Source: Notamacropus eugenii (lineage: Eukaryota > Chordata > Mammalia > Diprotodontia > Macropodidae). Taken from it: a stretch of 64,000 bases of DNA. The stretch covers positions 437,789,377 through 437,853,376 of the forward strand of contig NC_092875.1 in assembly GCF_028372415.1 (NCBI RefSeq). Reading direction: 5' to 3'. Made by a program: the position numbers and the translations under genes. A model generated the notes under the pieces. It was given only the letters and a program-made list of their open reading frames with translations, ran no database searches and was not told the origin of the DNA. Positions 10,855-20,815 of the stretch are shown piece by piece (position 1 is the first letter of the stretch; every line of letters begins with the position of its first letter).

Positions 10855-11560
10855 CCCCAAGCACATTGCTGAACACCTTCTTCTTAGCCCAGATATTTTC
10901 CCAGGAAACCAACATCAATCCACCCCAAATGTATCCACCAAGGGACCACTCATCTTCTTCTAAAATCTCTAGGAATCACTCAAATCTCCTCCCTAGGGAT
11001 TTATCTCTCCTAAATATTAAGTCTGGGAGTTTCAAAATATCTTCTCAAATAAACCCCTGGGGGCCCTGCCTTTTCCATCCCCCTCAAGAAGCCATGTTCT
11101 CCAAAGGAGGATCCCCACATGACCCCCAACTTATAAGGAATCTTTTATTTTCCAAAAATATCCATATAGGGTCATCTCATCTCCCCCAAATATCTCTTCA
11201 CAGTGACCTGTTCATCATTCTAATATCTCTCTCAGGTATTCTCATCTCCTGAAAATTCCTCCACAAATTTATTTTCCCTAAACAACATACCCCTTCATCT
11301 CCCCTCAAAATCATTGCCCTAAATGTGCTCTTAGGAACCTCTTGTCTCTCCCAGATATTTCCCAGGAACCCCTAATATCTCCCTAAATATCCCTCACATC
11401 CCAAATATGCCCACAGATAATATCTTTTCTAAGGACCCTATATTTCCTCAATATTCCCTGACCCCTCATCTTCAGCCCAATATGTCCCCAGGAACACTAA
11501 TGCCTTCTCCAGAGATCTCTCTGATCTATGCTTTGTGGGATGTTCTCAATATTTTTTCCT
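10855..11560. repeat. Degenerate pyrimidine-rich tandem array
   Basis: A loose repetition of a unit near 25-30 bases resembling 'ccccaaatatctccccagga' plus 'acccctaat'. Clear instances are 'cccccaaatatctcttcac' (11185 area), 'ctcccagatatttcccagg' and 'cctaatatctccctaaata' (11350-11390), 'catcccaaatatgcccaca' (11397-11415) and 'cccaatatgtccccaggaa' (11475-11493). Similar scraps lie in the FBXO intron (9445-9480 and 10060-10200). Strong C+T strand bias. Looks like an eroded minisatellite. Confidence 0.5.
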
Positions 11561-11767
11561 GGAGCTTTTGGGGTACCTCTTGGGACTTCCATCCCAAGGT
11601 GATATGAGGCCTCTCCTCATCACTTATCCCTATAAAAATGCCTCTCTTAAAGTACTATTTTGTCTGTACCTACAAAAAGCAAAACAACAAAAAAACCCCA
11701 AACACTAGCCTCCTGATTAGACTCCCTTCCTCAAGTCTTTACTCAATCATCATCATCATCCTCATAA

Positions 11768-11965
11768 ACGTATCTATTACACTGTGCTAAGTACTTTACA
11801 ATTATCACCTCATTTGATCTTCACAATATTTCTGGGAGGTAGTTCTACTATTATCTTCGTTTTACAAATGAGAAAATTGTGCCAAGCAGAAGGTCAGAGG
11901 CTGGATTTAAATTCAGATCTTCCTGACTCCAGGTTTAGCATTTTATTCATTGCACAGTTGATAAA
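11768..11965 (-). mobile_element. MIR-related SINE, minus strand
   Basis: The + strand shows 'actgtgctaagtactttac', 'cctcatttgatcttcacaa', 'gttttacaaatgagaaaat' and 'agatcttcctgactccagg'. The middle, where the 'ggtcacacagctagtaag' block should be, is shortened. Confidence 0.75.
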
Positions 11966-12084
11966 ACCTCTTTTATTTGTATTGTATTATATGGATGCAA
12001 TCTAACTGTTCCAAAACTATTTTTGGACTAATTTGTAATTTCCAAAGAAGCGACTAATTCAATATAGTTCCCACATATGTGCAC

Positions 12085-12165
12085 TCATCTATTCTTGGCC
12101 TCCTACAGGGCAGATGCCATATCTATATAGTTTTCTCTGTACAGTGCCTGGTAAAGCACCAAGCA
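12085..12165 (+). mobile_element. L2 3' end fragment
   Basis: 'cctacagggcagatgccat' and 'ctgtacagtgcctggtaaa' resemble the L2 3' terminal segment. Short and partial. Confidence 0.4.
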
Positions 12166-12405
12166 CATGGATGAGGCAGCTTGGTGTAGGAGAGAAAACA
12201 CTGCTCTTGGAGTCTGAAGGCCTTGCTTGCCCATATGCTATATGCTCTTGGGCAAGTCCCAAAAGTTTTTGTAACCCAGTTTTTTCATCTGTGAAAGTGG
12301 AGGTAATAACACACGTATTGCCTATCCCACAAGTTAGTTATGAGAAAGGTGTATGATAAACCTTGAGACCCCATGGAAATGTAAGTTATAATTTTTAATA
12401 TTATT
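12166..12405 (+). mobile_element. MIR-related SINE
   Basis: 'gaggcagcttggtgtagga', 'gctcttgggcaagtcccaa' and 'ttttttcatctgtgaaagt', then a tail with AT-rich end ('aatattattataatgg'). Diverged from MIR but co-linear. Confidence 0.65.
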
Positions 12406-12429
12406 ATAATGGTCTCTATCTGACCAAGC

Positions 12430-12520
12430 AAGTCTTTGTTGTTCAATTGTGTCCAACTCTTCATGAGACTTTGGACCATACTCTCTATGGATTTTTCTTG
12501 GCAAGAAACCATACAAACGG
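12430..12520 (-). mobile_element. MAR1 3' tail fragment, minus strand
   Basis: 'ttgttgttcaattgtgtcc', 'aactcttcatgagactttg' and 'tttttcttggcaagaaacc' are the complement of the MAR1/RTE-type tail only. The SINE body is missing. Confidence 0.6.
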
Positions 12521-12639
12521 CATAGATAAGTGTTTCTTTGATTATTAATATGAAGCATAGAAAATGTTAATGAAGCATGATCACCAAAGGTATTGATCAG
12601 TGTCACAGAGAATTTCTTATATATGATCTCAAGAAGGAA

Positions 12640-13085
12640 GACTCCTTATGGAAGTGGGATTCCCTATAGATGGCAAATCTTCCAAATATTCCTGTCTGTA
12701 GATGACATTTTAATGATTGTGCCATGTTGCTGTTAACAAGACTGTTTCAATATTATCAATAGCTCTACAGGCCAGTTTAACTATCCATATAAGAAAAAAA
12801 ATAAATGAATGGGGGACCCACAGTGCCCACAGTATAATATGGCATTTGGATGGGCAGTCCCTTGAAGTAGGCCTTGAGTACATCTATCTGAGATACTGAA
12901 GGTAGACAATGAGCTGGCCACAGAGTTAAATAACAAAAGTTGAGAAGTGCAGGTTGCGTTTAGGACACTATGCAGGATTTTAGATCATCCTAAATTCCTC
13001 CTGGACCCAAAAATCTACCTTTTTAATAATAGGTCACCTTCAGTAAAGGTCCAACTTTAAATGGCACCATAGGATATTGACTACA
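12640..13085 (+). mobile_element. RTE-clade LINE reverse-transcriptase fragment (BovB/RTE-1-like lineage)
   Basis: Broken + frames give LEYIYLRY, then KVDNELATELNN, then LDPKIYLFN. The RTE pattern at this place is YVYLGREI...xNDLAPELxRRKRAAW...LFxTTVLPAL. An upstream VDDILMI may be the catalytic YxDD-type motif. It differs from the larger RTE copy at 25829-27833, which has FADDCAL and FTYLGSVLSRD at the same places, so two RTE lineages are present. Fragmentary, no ends seen. Confidence 0.6.
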
Positions 13086-13149
13086 GGATACTTATTCATA
13101 AATGATTTCTATACAATCAAAATTTCAGATAACTCAGAGACAATGGAGA

Positions 13150-13391
13150 AATGCTTGATGAGTATCAGTTGTTAGGTTGTGTCTGACTCTTCATGACCCT
13201 GTATGGCATTTCCTTGTCAAGGGTACTGGAGTGGTTTGCCTTGCCCTTCTATAGTGGATTAAGACAAATAGAGGTTAAGTGACTTGTCCAGATCACAAAG
13301 CTAGGAAGTATCTGAGGTAGAATTGGACTCAGGTAGGTATACCTGACTCCAGACCCAGCACTCTATTCACTGAGCCATCTAGCTGTCCATA
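13150..13391 (-). mobile_element. MAR1-type CORE-SINE, minus strand
   Basis: Complement of the whole SINE: 'gtgtctgactcttcatgac', 'actggagtggtttgccttg', 'ttaagtgacttgtccagat', 'tgactccagacccagcact' and 'gagccatctagctgtcc'. About full length. Confidence 0.85.
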
Positions 13392-13546
13392 AACATGACT
13401 TAATCCATTGTTAATCTTAGACTGATTTAGTTTACTAATTAGAATTTACTGAATCATGAGCAAGATTATCAGATTGGTGAGGTCTATATGTGATCAAGAA
13501 ATCAGCAAGCATTTATTACTTAATCCCTATCTGTTTCCATTTCATC

Positions 13547-13641
13547 TTCCCTTCCCTTCCCTTCCCTTCCCTTCCCTTCCCTTCCCTTCCCTTCCCTTCC
13601 CTTCCCTTCCCTTCCCTTCCCTTCCCTTCCCTTCCCTTCCC
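13547..13641. repeat. (TTCCC)19 microsatellite
   Basis: About 95 bases of uninterrupted TTCCC, roughly 19 units. Its translation (FPSLP repeated) is an artefact and not a protein repeat. Uninterrupted arrays this long usually vary in length between individuals. Confidence 0.97.
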
Positions 13642-13899
13642 TCTTACTCTATGTATTGGACTGTGAACTGCTTTATCATTCATTAACTACTGATAGAGAA
13701 TGGTATCTAATCACTGGAATCAATATTTAGGAATTAATATTCTTAACTTTAGGGTCTATAGGATGGTTGGACTTTTTAATAAGAATAACTTCTCCAATTC
13801 TCAGGGCTACAGACCAGACTCATTGAGTCAATGTGGTGATAACATTTTTTATCTGGTCACAAGCTTAGCACTGAACTACTCTGGTATAGGAGGTTGCCT

Positions 13900-14225
13900 A
13901 AGATAGGACTTTCCAGAGGAAGTTGATTAACTGTGTTTTCCCCATTGTCATGGACTTTGGAAACCCTATTTTGCAAATCAGCATGATTATGTCCAATGTA
14001 AGCCCACTCTACACATTTTCTCTACTTCTGCTATAACCCAGTTACAATTCTAGTTTACCATCACTGAACTTTATGTAACCAACTGTATAAAAGACTGTTC
14101 TGTCTGTGCTAATGCATCCCTGCACATTATTGAAAGGCTTTTGGGATCTTATTTATTGGTAATTGCTAGCCTTGCTAAAAAATGATCATAGTTGGACTTG
14201 GTGCCTCAGTTTCCCTCATCACTGA
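13900..14225 (+). mobile_element. Candidate LTR, 3' part
   Basis: A fossil LTR-like end. It has a TATA-like 'tgtataaaagactg' (about 14085), a stretch resembling R, and a tail 'tgcctcagtttccctcatc' that stops where the L2 begins. The 5' limit is not clear and no internal region is present. Family and age cannot be stated beyond 'old'. This is inferred from layout only. Confidence 0.3.
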
Positions 14226-14239
14226 TTTTTTTCATGACA

Positions 14240-14790
14240 AGACATTATACTAGGTAATAGAAATACAATGACAAAAGTGAAACATTCCCTGCCCTCAAAG
14301 AATTTATACTCTGTTAGATAGTCAGTTTGTACATGCATAGGCATACCAAAATATCAACAAATATGTACACAAATTGATTTGTGGAGAGGAGAGCACAAAC
14401 AGATGGTGAGGATCAAGAAAGGCTTTATGTAAAAGACAGTGCATGAGTGGAGTCTTGAAGGAAACAAGGATTTCTAGGAGGTGGAGGTAAAAAAGGGAAT
14501 TCCAGGCACAGGAAATGGAGCCCTTTCTATGAGGAATGTTAAGACGATCAATTTGACTGTATTGCAGAATATATAGGAAGGGGTAAATTGTAGGCTCCAA
14601 GGGCAGGAAGGGGTCAGGTTGTGAAGAACCTTAAGTGCCAAAAATAAGAGCTTATATTTGATCCTCGAATCACAGAACACATTGAGCAGGTGAATGACAT
14701 GATCAGACCTGTCCTTAGAGGAAGTCACTTTTTTTAAGCCTAGGCAGGAAGGACAAGCATTGGGCTCCTTTTTCACTGGCAGCTATGTGC
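14240..14790 (-). mobile_element. L2 LINE, minus strand (3' side at left)
   Basis: On the + strand the complement of the L2 3' end lies at left ('ctgccctcaaagaatttat'), followed by the complement of upstream L2: 'gtggagtcttgaaggaaac', 'gaaggggtcaggttgtgaa', 'cttatatttgatcctcgaa' and 'aatgacatgatcagacctg'. It is interrupted at 14791 by an LTR and appears to resume after 15420. Confidence 0.7.
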
Positions 14791-15419
14791 TGTGAAAATC
14801 ACCCAAGAGGATTCTGGAATAGAGAATCTGATTTATTCCTTTACGCTGGGATCCCTCTGGCTGACACTCCCCAGAGGCATATGCTCTGTGTGGTAACTAG
14901 CCTAGGAAGATATCTCCCTTCCTGATCTGCATAACTACTTCTAGTGATGATTGGGAAACTGATCTTCCTCTAATTGGAACACATCAACTAAGCCCAGATC
15001 GTGCTTGAAAATGTATCAGATAATAAGCCAATCAGTTTGGAATGAAATTGCTTTGAAACACAGCATAGCATGTATCTTTGGCCAAACTAATCACAAAGCC
15101 CTCTGATATTTGTCTTTCTTAGGAGCCCATTTATTTTTTTTAAGGGCAACAGACCCTTGTATACATAGTCTTTTCTACGTCTAATCAACACTAGCTTGGA
15201 TCATTGGTTGAAATGGAAATGGACCTTGTATTAGGTTGTAATCACTTACATGGAGAAGGGAGGTGCAGGAGAACTAATATGTGTATTCCTTTCCTTTGGC
15301 TAAAACCCCCAGAATGTGAAATGAGATATTAACAGATGCTTCTTCCCCTGGTGTGGCTCAGATGATTATTCCTATTATCATTTACTCTTCCATCTAGGAG
15401 AGCAGACAGAGCTGTCACA
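14791..15419 (-). mobile_element. Solo LTR of an endogenous retrovirus, inserted in L2
   Basis: On the minus strand it starts TGTGACAG and ends TTTTCACA (about 629 bases), with a polyadenylation-type AATAAA near the end. The flanks (GTGC left, GTGG right) are consistent with a 4-bp target-site duplication. L2 sequence continues on both sides. No internal retroviral genes are present, as expected for a solo LTR left by recombination. The 4-bp duplication would suit a class I (gamma-like) ERV, which is an inference. Confidence 0.5.
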
Positions 15420-16197
15420 GTGGGGAGGGAAGTTAGGAAGCCATAAAAACCAACATTAATCCCCAGATGGCAAGCATTCATCCCAAGAAGTTTGAAACTT
15501 TATTCACTGGGAGTAACAAGGATCCACACCATTCAACTAAGGTGCCTCTTTCAAGGCATAATGAGTTGATTAAGTTGGCCAACAGAAACCTTAACTGCAA
15601 ATACTCCATTTGTAAAATATTTAGAACCCAAGAGGATGAGCTGTTAGGACAATATTTATTCTTAATTAAATCATCTTTCTCTTCTGGCAATAAATAAACC
15701 CCATTTATGAAATGGGTATAGCAAAGTACCAGTGCCAAGGGAAATGCAGTATTATGAATGGATAATGAAGCTCTGTTATAAGATAAAGGCCAAGACATTT
15801 GTAAAAATAAAAATAGGTTGATGAAGGTGAGACATTTACCATTTAAAAGGTAAGGAAATCTCAGATGGCTCTCAATTGTCATCCTATGAACATTGTTGTT
15901 TATCTACTCTTGGGTTTAATTTTATTTCTTTAAAAGAAACAAATTGTTGATCCTGTTTATTTAAATGCAATTGTGATTGCATTTATTTTACTGGATCAAT
16001 AGTGACACCGTTGAACTAGAGGAGCAGCAAAAGTTTTACTATTGATAGAATATGGTAGTCTGTAACCAGCGGCAGACATGGTTACACCTCAAGAGTTCGA
16101 ATTTTGGTATTACTTGTCGCTTTTCTTTGAAAAAAACAAAACAAAACAAAACAAAACCCCTCACAAACAACAGCCTATTAGTCAGTGAGCATATGAA
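15420..16197. other. Mostly unassigned; short L2 remnant then unique DNA with a hairpin
   Basis: The first few tens of bases may continue the L2 disrupted by the LTR. Beyond that nothing is recognised except the inverted repeat at 15947-15999 and an A/C-rich run at 16132-16160. The open frame of 134 codons on the minus strand (15478-15882) has no recognisable domain. Confidence 0.4.
15947..15999. repeat. 53-bp inverted repeat (hairpin)
   Basis: Left arm starts 'ttgatcctg' and ends 'aaatgcaat'; a 4-base spacer 'tgtg'; right arm starts 'attgcattta' and ends 'ggatcaa'. About 20 of 25 positions pair. It does not belong to any repeat I recognise. It is shorter than a typical microRNA precursor, so it may be a MITE core or chance. 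Confidence 0.6.
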
Positions 16198-16710
16198 TTC
16201 AATCATTTACAAAATAAGAATCACTCACATAGTGCTTTAAATTTCCACAGCGCTTTAAAATATACAAATCCACCCTAATTGCAAGGAAGGTCCTGTAAGA
16301 ATTATTGTGTCTATTTTACAGTTGAGGAGATTAAGTTTAAATGATTTGTCTGAGGTCATACTCAGCTAGTAAGTTTCAGAGACAACTAGATGGTAGCAAC
16401 CAATAGAGCATTAGACCTGGAGTAGGAAATATCTGAATTCAAATCCAGTCTCTGACACTTACAAGTTGTGTGGGCAAGTCATTTAACCTGCACCTCAGTT
16501 TCTTCATCTATAAAATTGGGGATATTTACTCCTACCTCCAGGGTTGTTGTGAAGATCAAATGAGACAGTAATTGTAAAGTGGTTAGCATAGTGCCTGGCA
16601 CATAGTAAGTACTGTAGAAATGTTAACTATTATTATCAGAGACAGAATTTCACCCCAAATATCCTTGTTTTGAATCCAGGACTTTTTCTACTGCATTATA
16701 ATATTGTTTG
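16198..16710 (-). mobile_element. MIR-related SINE, minus strand, split by another SINE
   Basis: Left piece 16198-16384 ('ttttacagttgaggagatt', 'gaggtcatactcagctagt') and right piece 16636-16710 ('agaatttcaccccaaatat') are one MIR-like SINE interrupted by the + strand SINE at 16385-16635. Confidence 0.75.
16385..16635 (+). mobile_element. MIR-type SINE with target-site duplication
   Basis: Complete MIR-like unit: 'gaattcaaatccagtctct', 'acaagttgtgtgggcaagt', 'tttcttcatctataaaatt', 'gggttgttgtgaagatcaa' and 'gtgcctggcacatagtaag'. It is bounded by 9-bp direct repeats 'tcagagaca' at 16376-16384 and 16636-16644. It lies inside an opposite-strand SINE, which must be older. Confidence 0.85.
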
Positions 16711-16837
16711 GATGAATTTATTCAGCTATGTTTTCTTTTTCCCTAAGTGTTTCTGTGTATATGTGTGTAGATAGTTCATATATGGATTCTCATCTCAAAG
16801 TTGAATTTTGAATATGGAATTCTGTACCTGTTTGAAG

Positions 16838-17012
16838 AGTGATTACCATGGGAAGTATACTAGATTTGAAGTCTTAAGACCCAAGTTCAAATCCTAGCTT
16901 CGCTTCCTACTAGTAGTGTGACCTTGCATCTCAGTTTCCTCATCTGTAAAATTAATAGAGTTGGATTAGATGATCTTTTAGGTCTTTCAAGTTCTAAATC
17001 TATAAACTTATG
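16838..17012 (+). mobile_element. MIR-like SINE with CR1-like tail
   Basis: 'aagttcaaatcctagcttc', 'tctcagtttcctcatctgt', then 'gttggattagatgatcttt' and 'taaatctataaacttatga'. The last part resembles the CR1/L3 3' end, as in 6175-6460 but in the opposite orientation. Confidence 0.7.
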
Positions 17013-17084
17013 ATCTTATACAGGAGCTCTCCAAAGCTGTTTCATTCTGATTCTCATTCTCCCTAGGTCTAAATTACCTTTTGG

Positions 17085-17965
17085 AAATGTATTTGACAGG
17101 TATTTAGTAAGCACTCACAAGGTACAGGACAGTTTCTCAAGCACTGTTCGCAATAAAGGGACATAAATAAAGGAATAGTCTTTGACCAACTTGGGAGAAG
17201 GTATAATGGGCATGTATACAAGGCAGTATATGGTAAGCTCTATAAGACTTGTTTTTCTCCAGTCTTTTTTATGACCCTATTTGGAGTTTCCTTAACAAAG
17301 ATACTGGCCATTTCCTTCTCTAGCTCATTTGACAGAAGTGGAAAGTGAGGCAAATAGGGTTAAGTGACTTGCCCAGGTTCACACAGATAGTCTCTAAGGT
17401 CAGATTTGGACTCAGTTCTTTCTGACTCCAGGGTATCCACTGTGTCACCTAGCTGCCCCTCTGTAAGAGCAGTACAATCAAAAAGCATGCTGGGAGTACT
17501 GAAGATTGAGAAATTGTGTTGAGCTGAAGGGAACAGGTGTGTTTGTGGGTCCTACCTGAAGAAAATGGCCTTTGAGCAACGCCTTCAAGGACAGGTAAGA
17601 TTTCAATAGGTAAATATAGAGGGAAGGGCATCATAAATTGTAGGACAGCATACATAGAGAAATAAGAAAGTAGAAGATATTTTCTGGTGGTTGAGAGTAA
17701 GTAGTCTAGATTGGTTGGAATATATCATGTATTGTAAAATAAAAGGAGATAATACTAGAAAGTGGTATTTTAAGAAGATTCAATGGCAGTGATATCTGCA
17801 CAAGTTGGAATAGGAGGGGGCATAGACAGGAGGCAGGGATACCAGATAAGAGGTATATGTAGTTCTTGTACAACTATGAAAAGAGTTGTAACTAGGGTAG
17901 GGTGATAGGGACTTTTCCTTGGTGCACTGAAATATAAGATAGTTAGTAGCACTTACATGTCTTGA
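17085..17965 (-). mobile_element. L2 LINE, minus strand, split by MAR1
   Basis: Left part (17085-17240) resembles the complement of the L2 3' end ('ggtatttagtaagcactca'). The right part (17461-17965) continues with 'aatggcctttgagcaacgc', 'cttcaaggacaggtaagat' and 'gagggaagggcatcataaa'. A MAR1 SINE lies between. Diverged, no open frame. Confidence 0.55.
17241..17460 (-). mobile_element. MAR1-type CORE-SINE, minus strand, inserted in L2
   Basis: Complement of the SINE: 'gaccctatttggagtttcc', 'gccatttccttctctagct', 'ttaagtgacttgcccaggt' and 'cactgtgtcacctagctgc'. L2 continues on both sides, so the SINE is younger. Confidence 0.85.
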
Positions 17966-19213
17966 ACAGCACATAAACTACTGAGTTTAAAATGTACTTA
18001 GCAATAATAGCTAATTGCAACAGAAAACTCTCAAATTGTGTGTTTCTTCCCTAGGTAAACTCTTCCCTGACACAAACGTGCCCTGTTTATCATCCACCTT
18101 GTCTCTGGGTCAGCCTGCCTAGAATTGGCTTCACAATTTCCTGGGGTCTCTATATCCTCTCTAAGGGATGATGGATCCTGGACTCTTCCCCTCATATGTA
18201 AATTTGTCATAAAATGTTGTCTTAAGGGTGTGTTTCATGTTGTTTGCTCATGTCCATTTTTTGAAACTTGCTATGGGTTTGAAAATTAGTAATTATGGGA
18301 TTGGATATGAGGTAGTAAGGATCTTAGCTAGGGTAATGGCCATGGGAATAGAAGGAAATAAAATAGGCTAGACACTGAATACAATGAGAAAGAAGAAATG
18401 ACATGACTTTGTGACCGAGTGGCTTGTGGGAGATTCAGGCAGGCACTTTGGGAGACCCATCTTTTGAGGATATGCAATCTTTTTCAGACAGCTAGGTTTG
18501 GTGCATTGCAGTAACTACCATACTGCTGCAGTGATGCCCTATAAGAGTCCCCTAGTGGCCTGAAGAAGTTAATGTGCCTCTCTAAATTATCCAACTTATT
18601 GCTAGGAAGTAATTTAGACATAAGGGAATTGAGCTTAACAGGTCTACGTTTTACTAAGGGCATACTTCCAAGTTAATGAGGCTTGGTTTCCTATGGGTTG
18701 CACACAAAGAAGGGATATTCTGGATATAGGCCACACTGGGCACAAAAGAAAGCAGTAAGTCTTTCCTGAAAATTAGCCAAGTTATTATCAGATATTCATG
18801 GCACTAAAATCCCTGTTTCTCCCTTTAGGTTCAAAAGGGTGACACTCTTTGCCAGTTTCAGAATGTTCGGTAAAATTTTCTCTTGAATGCTCCTCTCTCT
18901 TTTAATCTTAAAGTTTTGGTTGTACCTTGGTCTCTCTATTGTTTGTGGCAGTGATTGTTGATTATCAATTATTATATGTGTTAAATTGTTTTCCATTATG
19001 AACTTGAGGATCTAGAAAATCACTGGGGGAAAGGAGGTTAAGAGAGAATCCACAATGAATCACCTAGGAGAACTTAGAGAAAGTGTAGAGATCTGATTGC
19101 CTGACCCATGATCATTCATTGGATTTAGGACCTATTTATCATTTATCTCTTCCGATAAATGAAGTTAGTGTTATTTCTTGGAAGATTAAGAGGTGTGTGC
19201 AGAAGGCAGTCTG

Positions 19214-19215
<2 letters not shown>
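17966..19215. other. Unassigned sequence
   Basis: No gene recognised. 18240-18480 has faint L2-like wording ('ctttgggagacccatcttt') that I cannot support. The rest looks unique. Confidence 0.4.

Positions 19216-19258
<43 letters not shown>
19216..19258. repeat. (GT)n microsatellite
   Basis: About 43 bases of alternating G and T, no interruptions. Confidence 0.97.
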
Positions 19259-19259
<1 letters not shown>

Positions 19260-19661
19260 CTTTGAAGAGGAAGAGATGGCTACTGTACAAGGCTCTCTGG
19301 CCCCTAGTATATCTTCATTGGAAAAATGGAAAAAGTGTTTGTATTACTGACTTTGTGGGGATGATGAGAGGAAATCACTTTAAAACCTTCAATTATTACA
19401 TGCTGATCTAGAGCCAAAAACTCAGGTTGTAGACCCCATGGAACCATTCCACATAAGTTTCTCTATTGCTTTAGAGTGCTTGTTTGAAAGGCTGGGGTTG
19501 AGAACCTCTCTGAGGCTTTGTTTATATGAAAGGTTTGGAATGGGAAAATCAATGTACCTAAGATTAGGACTGTCTTCTCTTAAGGACAATATTTCAGATA
19601 TTTCTTAGGGCTGCAGTGGATGCTGAGGTACTAGATTTCTATATCATTTCTTTTTGCTGCA

Positions 19662-19664
<3 letters not shown>

Positions 19665-19722
<58 letters not shown>

Positions 19723-19723
19723 C

Positions 19724-19755
<32 letters not shown>

Positions 19756-19780
19756 GCAGGCAGGCAGACAGACAGAGAGA
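19665..19780. repeat. Compound microsatellite (AT)n-(GAGA)-(CAGA)n-(CAGG)
   Basis: About 50 bases of AT followed by GA and CAGA/CAGG tetranucleotides up to 19780. Flanking DNA is unassigned. Confidence 0.95.
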
Positions 19781-20101
19781 CCAAAAATTTTCTTACTGGA
19801 CCATGGAACCTGATCAACTCCAGACCTTGGAAACCCAATGGCAATAATTATTATGGTCTAATGACATGAAAATATTCTGTAAGTTGTAAATTACTTATAC
19901 ACGTATACAAGAATTAAAGGACTAATCATACTGCCTTGTAGCCCTCTCCTTAGACTGACATTTGATTCCTTCCTATTTTTAATCTTATCCTAAACTCAAG
20001 CATAATCCATATATATGTTTGGATATTTTAAAAAATTAATTAAATATCAATCTCTTTGTATTAATGAATCAGTTGGTTTGAATCATTACTCCAGTTCATT
20101 A
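19781..20101. other. Unassigned sequence
   Basis: AT-rich, no gene or repeat recognised; its end provides the left target site of the mini-L1 element. Confidence 0.4.
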
Positions 20102-20237
20102 AATAGTATTCATTGGGGGAGGAGGGGGATAGAGCCAAGATTGTGGAGTAGAAGCAGAGATCTTCTTGAGTTCTCTCTCTTTCTCTCTTCCTCTCTCTCT
20201 CTCTCTCTTTCTCTCTCCCTCTCTCTCTCTCTTTCTC

Positions 20238-20306
<69 letters not shown>

Positions 20307-20815
20307 GTATATGTATATGCATATATGTATGTGTGTATGTATATATTATGTGTGTATGTATGTATGTACATACATGTATACACACACATATATTTTTTAC
20401 AATGGAAGGGAAAAGGGGGGTGGTGAGAGGGAATAAGTGAGCCTTACTTTCATAGGATTTGGCTTAAGGAGGGAATAACACCCATTCAATTGTGCATGGA
20501 AATCTATCTTATTCTGCAGGAAGGCACATGGAAAGGGGATAGGAGAGGGAAGATAATAGAAGGGACAGTAGATTGGAGGAAGGGGTAATCAGAAGCAAAC
20601 ACCTTTGTGGGGAGACAGAGGGTATATAGAAGGGAGGGAAGATTGGGGGAGAGGATAGTTAGGATACATGCTGTCCTGGGGTAGGGGGAGGGGAGAGATG
20701 GAGAGAAAATTTTGAATTCAAAAGTTTGTGGAAGTGAATGTTGAAAATGGAAAATAAATAAATTATATAATAAAATGTAAAGAAAAATAAATATAAAAAA
20801 TCAATAATATTCATT
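20102..20815 (+). mobile_element. Mini L1/HAL1 element with both ends and target-site duplication
   Basis: Body about 20115-20802. It starts 'gggggaggagggggataga' then 'gccaagattgtggagtaga', like the L1 5' UTR start (GGGGGxGGAGCCAAGATGGC, with a YY1-type site). It goes straight into (CT)n and (AT)n microsatellite (20168-20310), then the purine-rich HAL1-type 3' part ('gagccttactttcatagga', 'cttaaggagggaataacac') and the L1 3' end ('ttgtggaagtgaatgttga') with an A-rich tail. Direct repeats flank it: 'aatagtattcatt' (20102-20114) and 'aataatattcatt' (20803-20815), 12 of 13 identical. There is no ORF1 or ORF2 at all. Confidence 0.7.

Noticed and set aside
13456-13686. A frame with FPSLP repeats that looks like a structural repeat protein
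   Set aside because: It is the (TTCCC)19 microsatellite read in frame.
15478-15882. A 134-codon minus-strand frame
   Set aside because: No domain recognised, and overlapping plus-strand frame of 76 codons; AT-rich chance frame is more likely.
20015-20440. A 141-codon open frame, and overlapping ones on the other strand, with SLSL and IYIY repeats
   Set aside because: They are translations of (CT)n and (AT)n microsatellite within the mini-L1 element.
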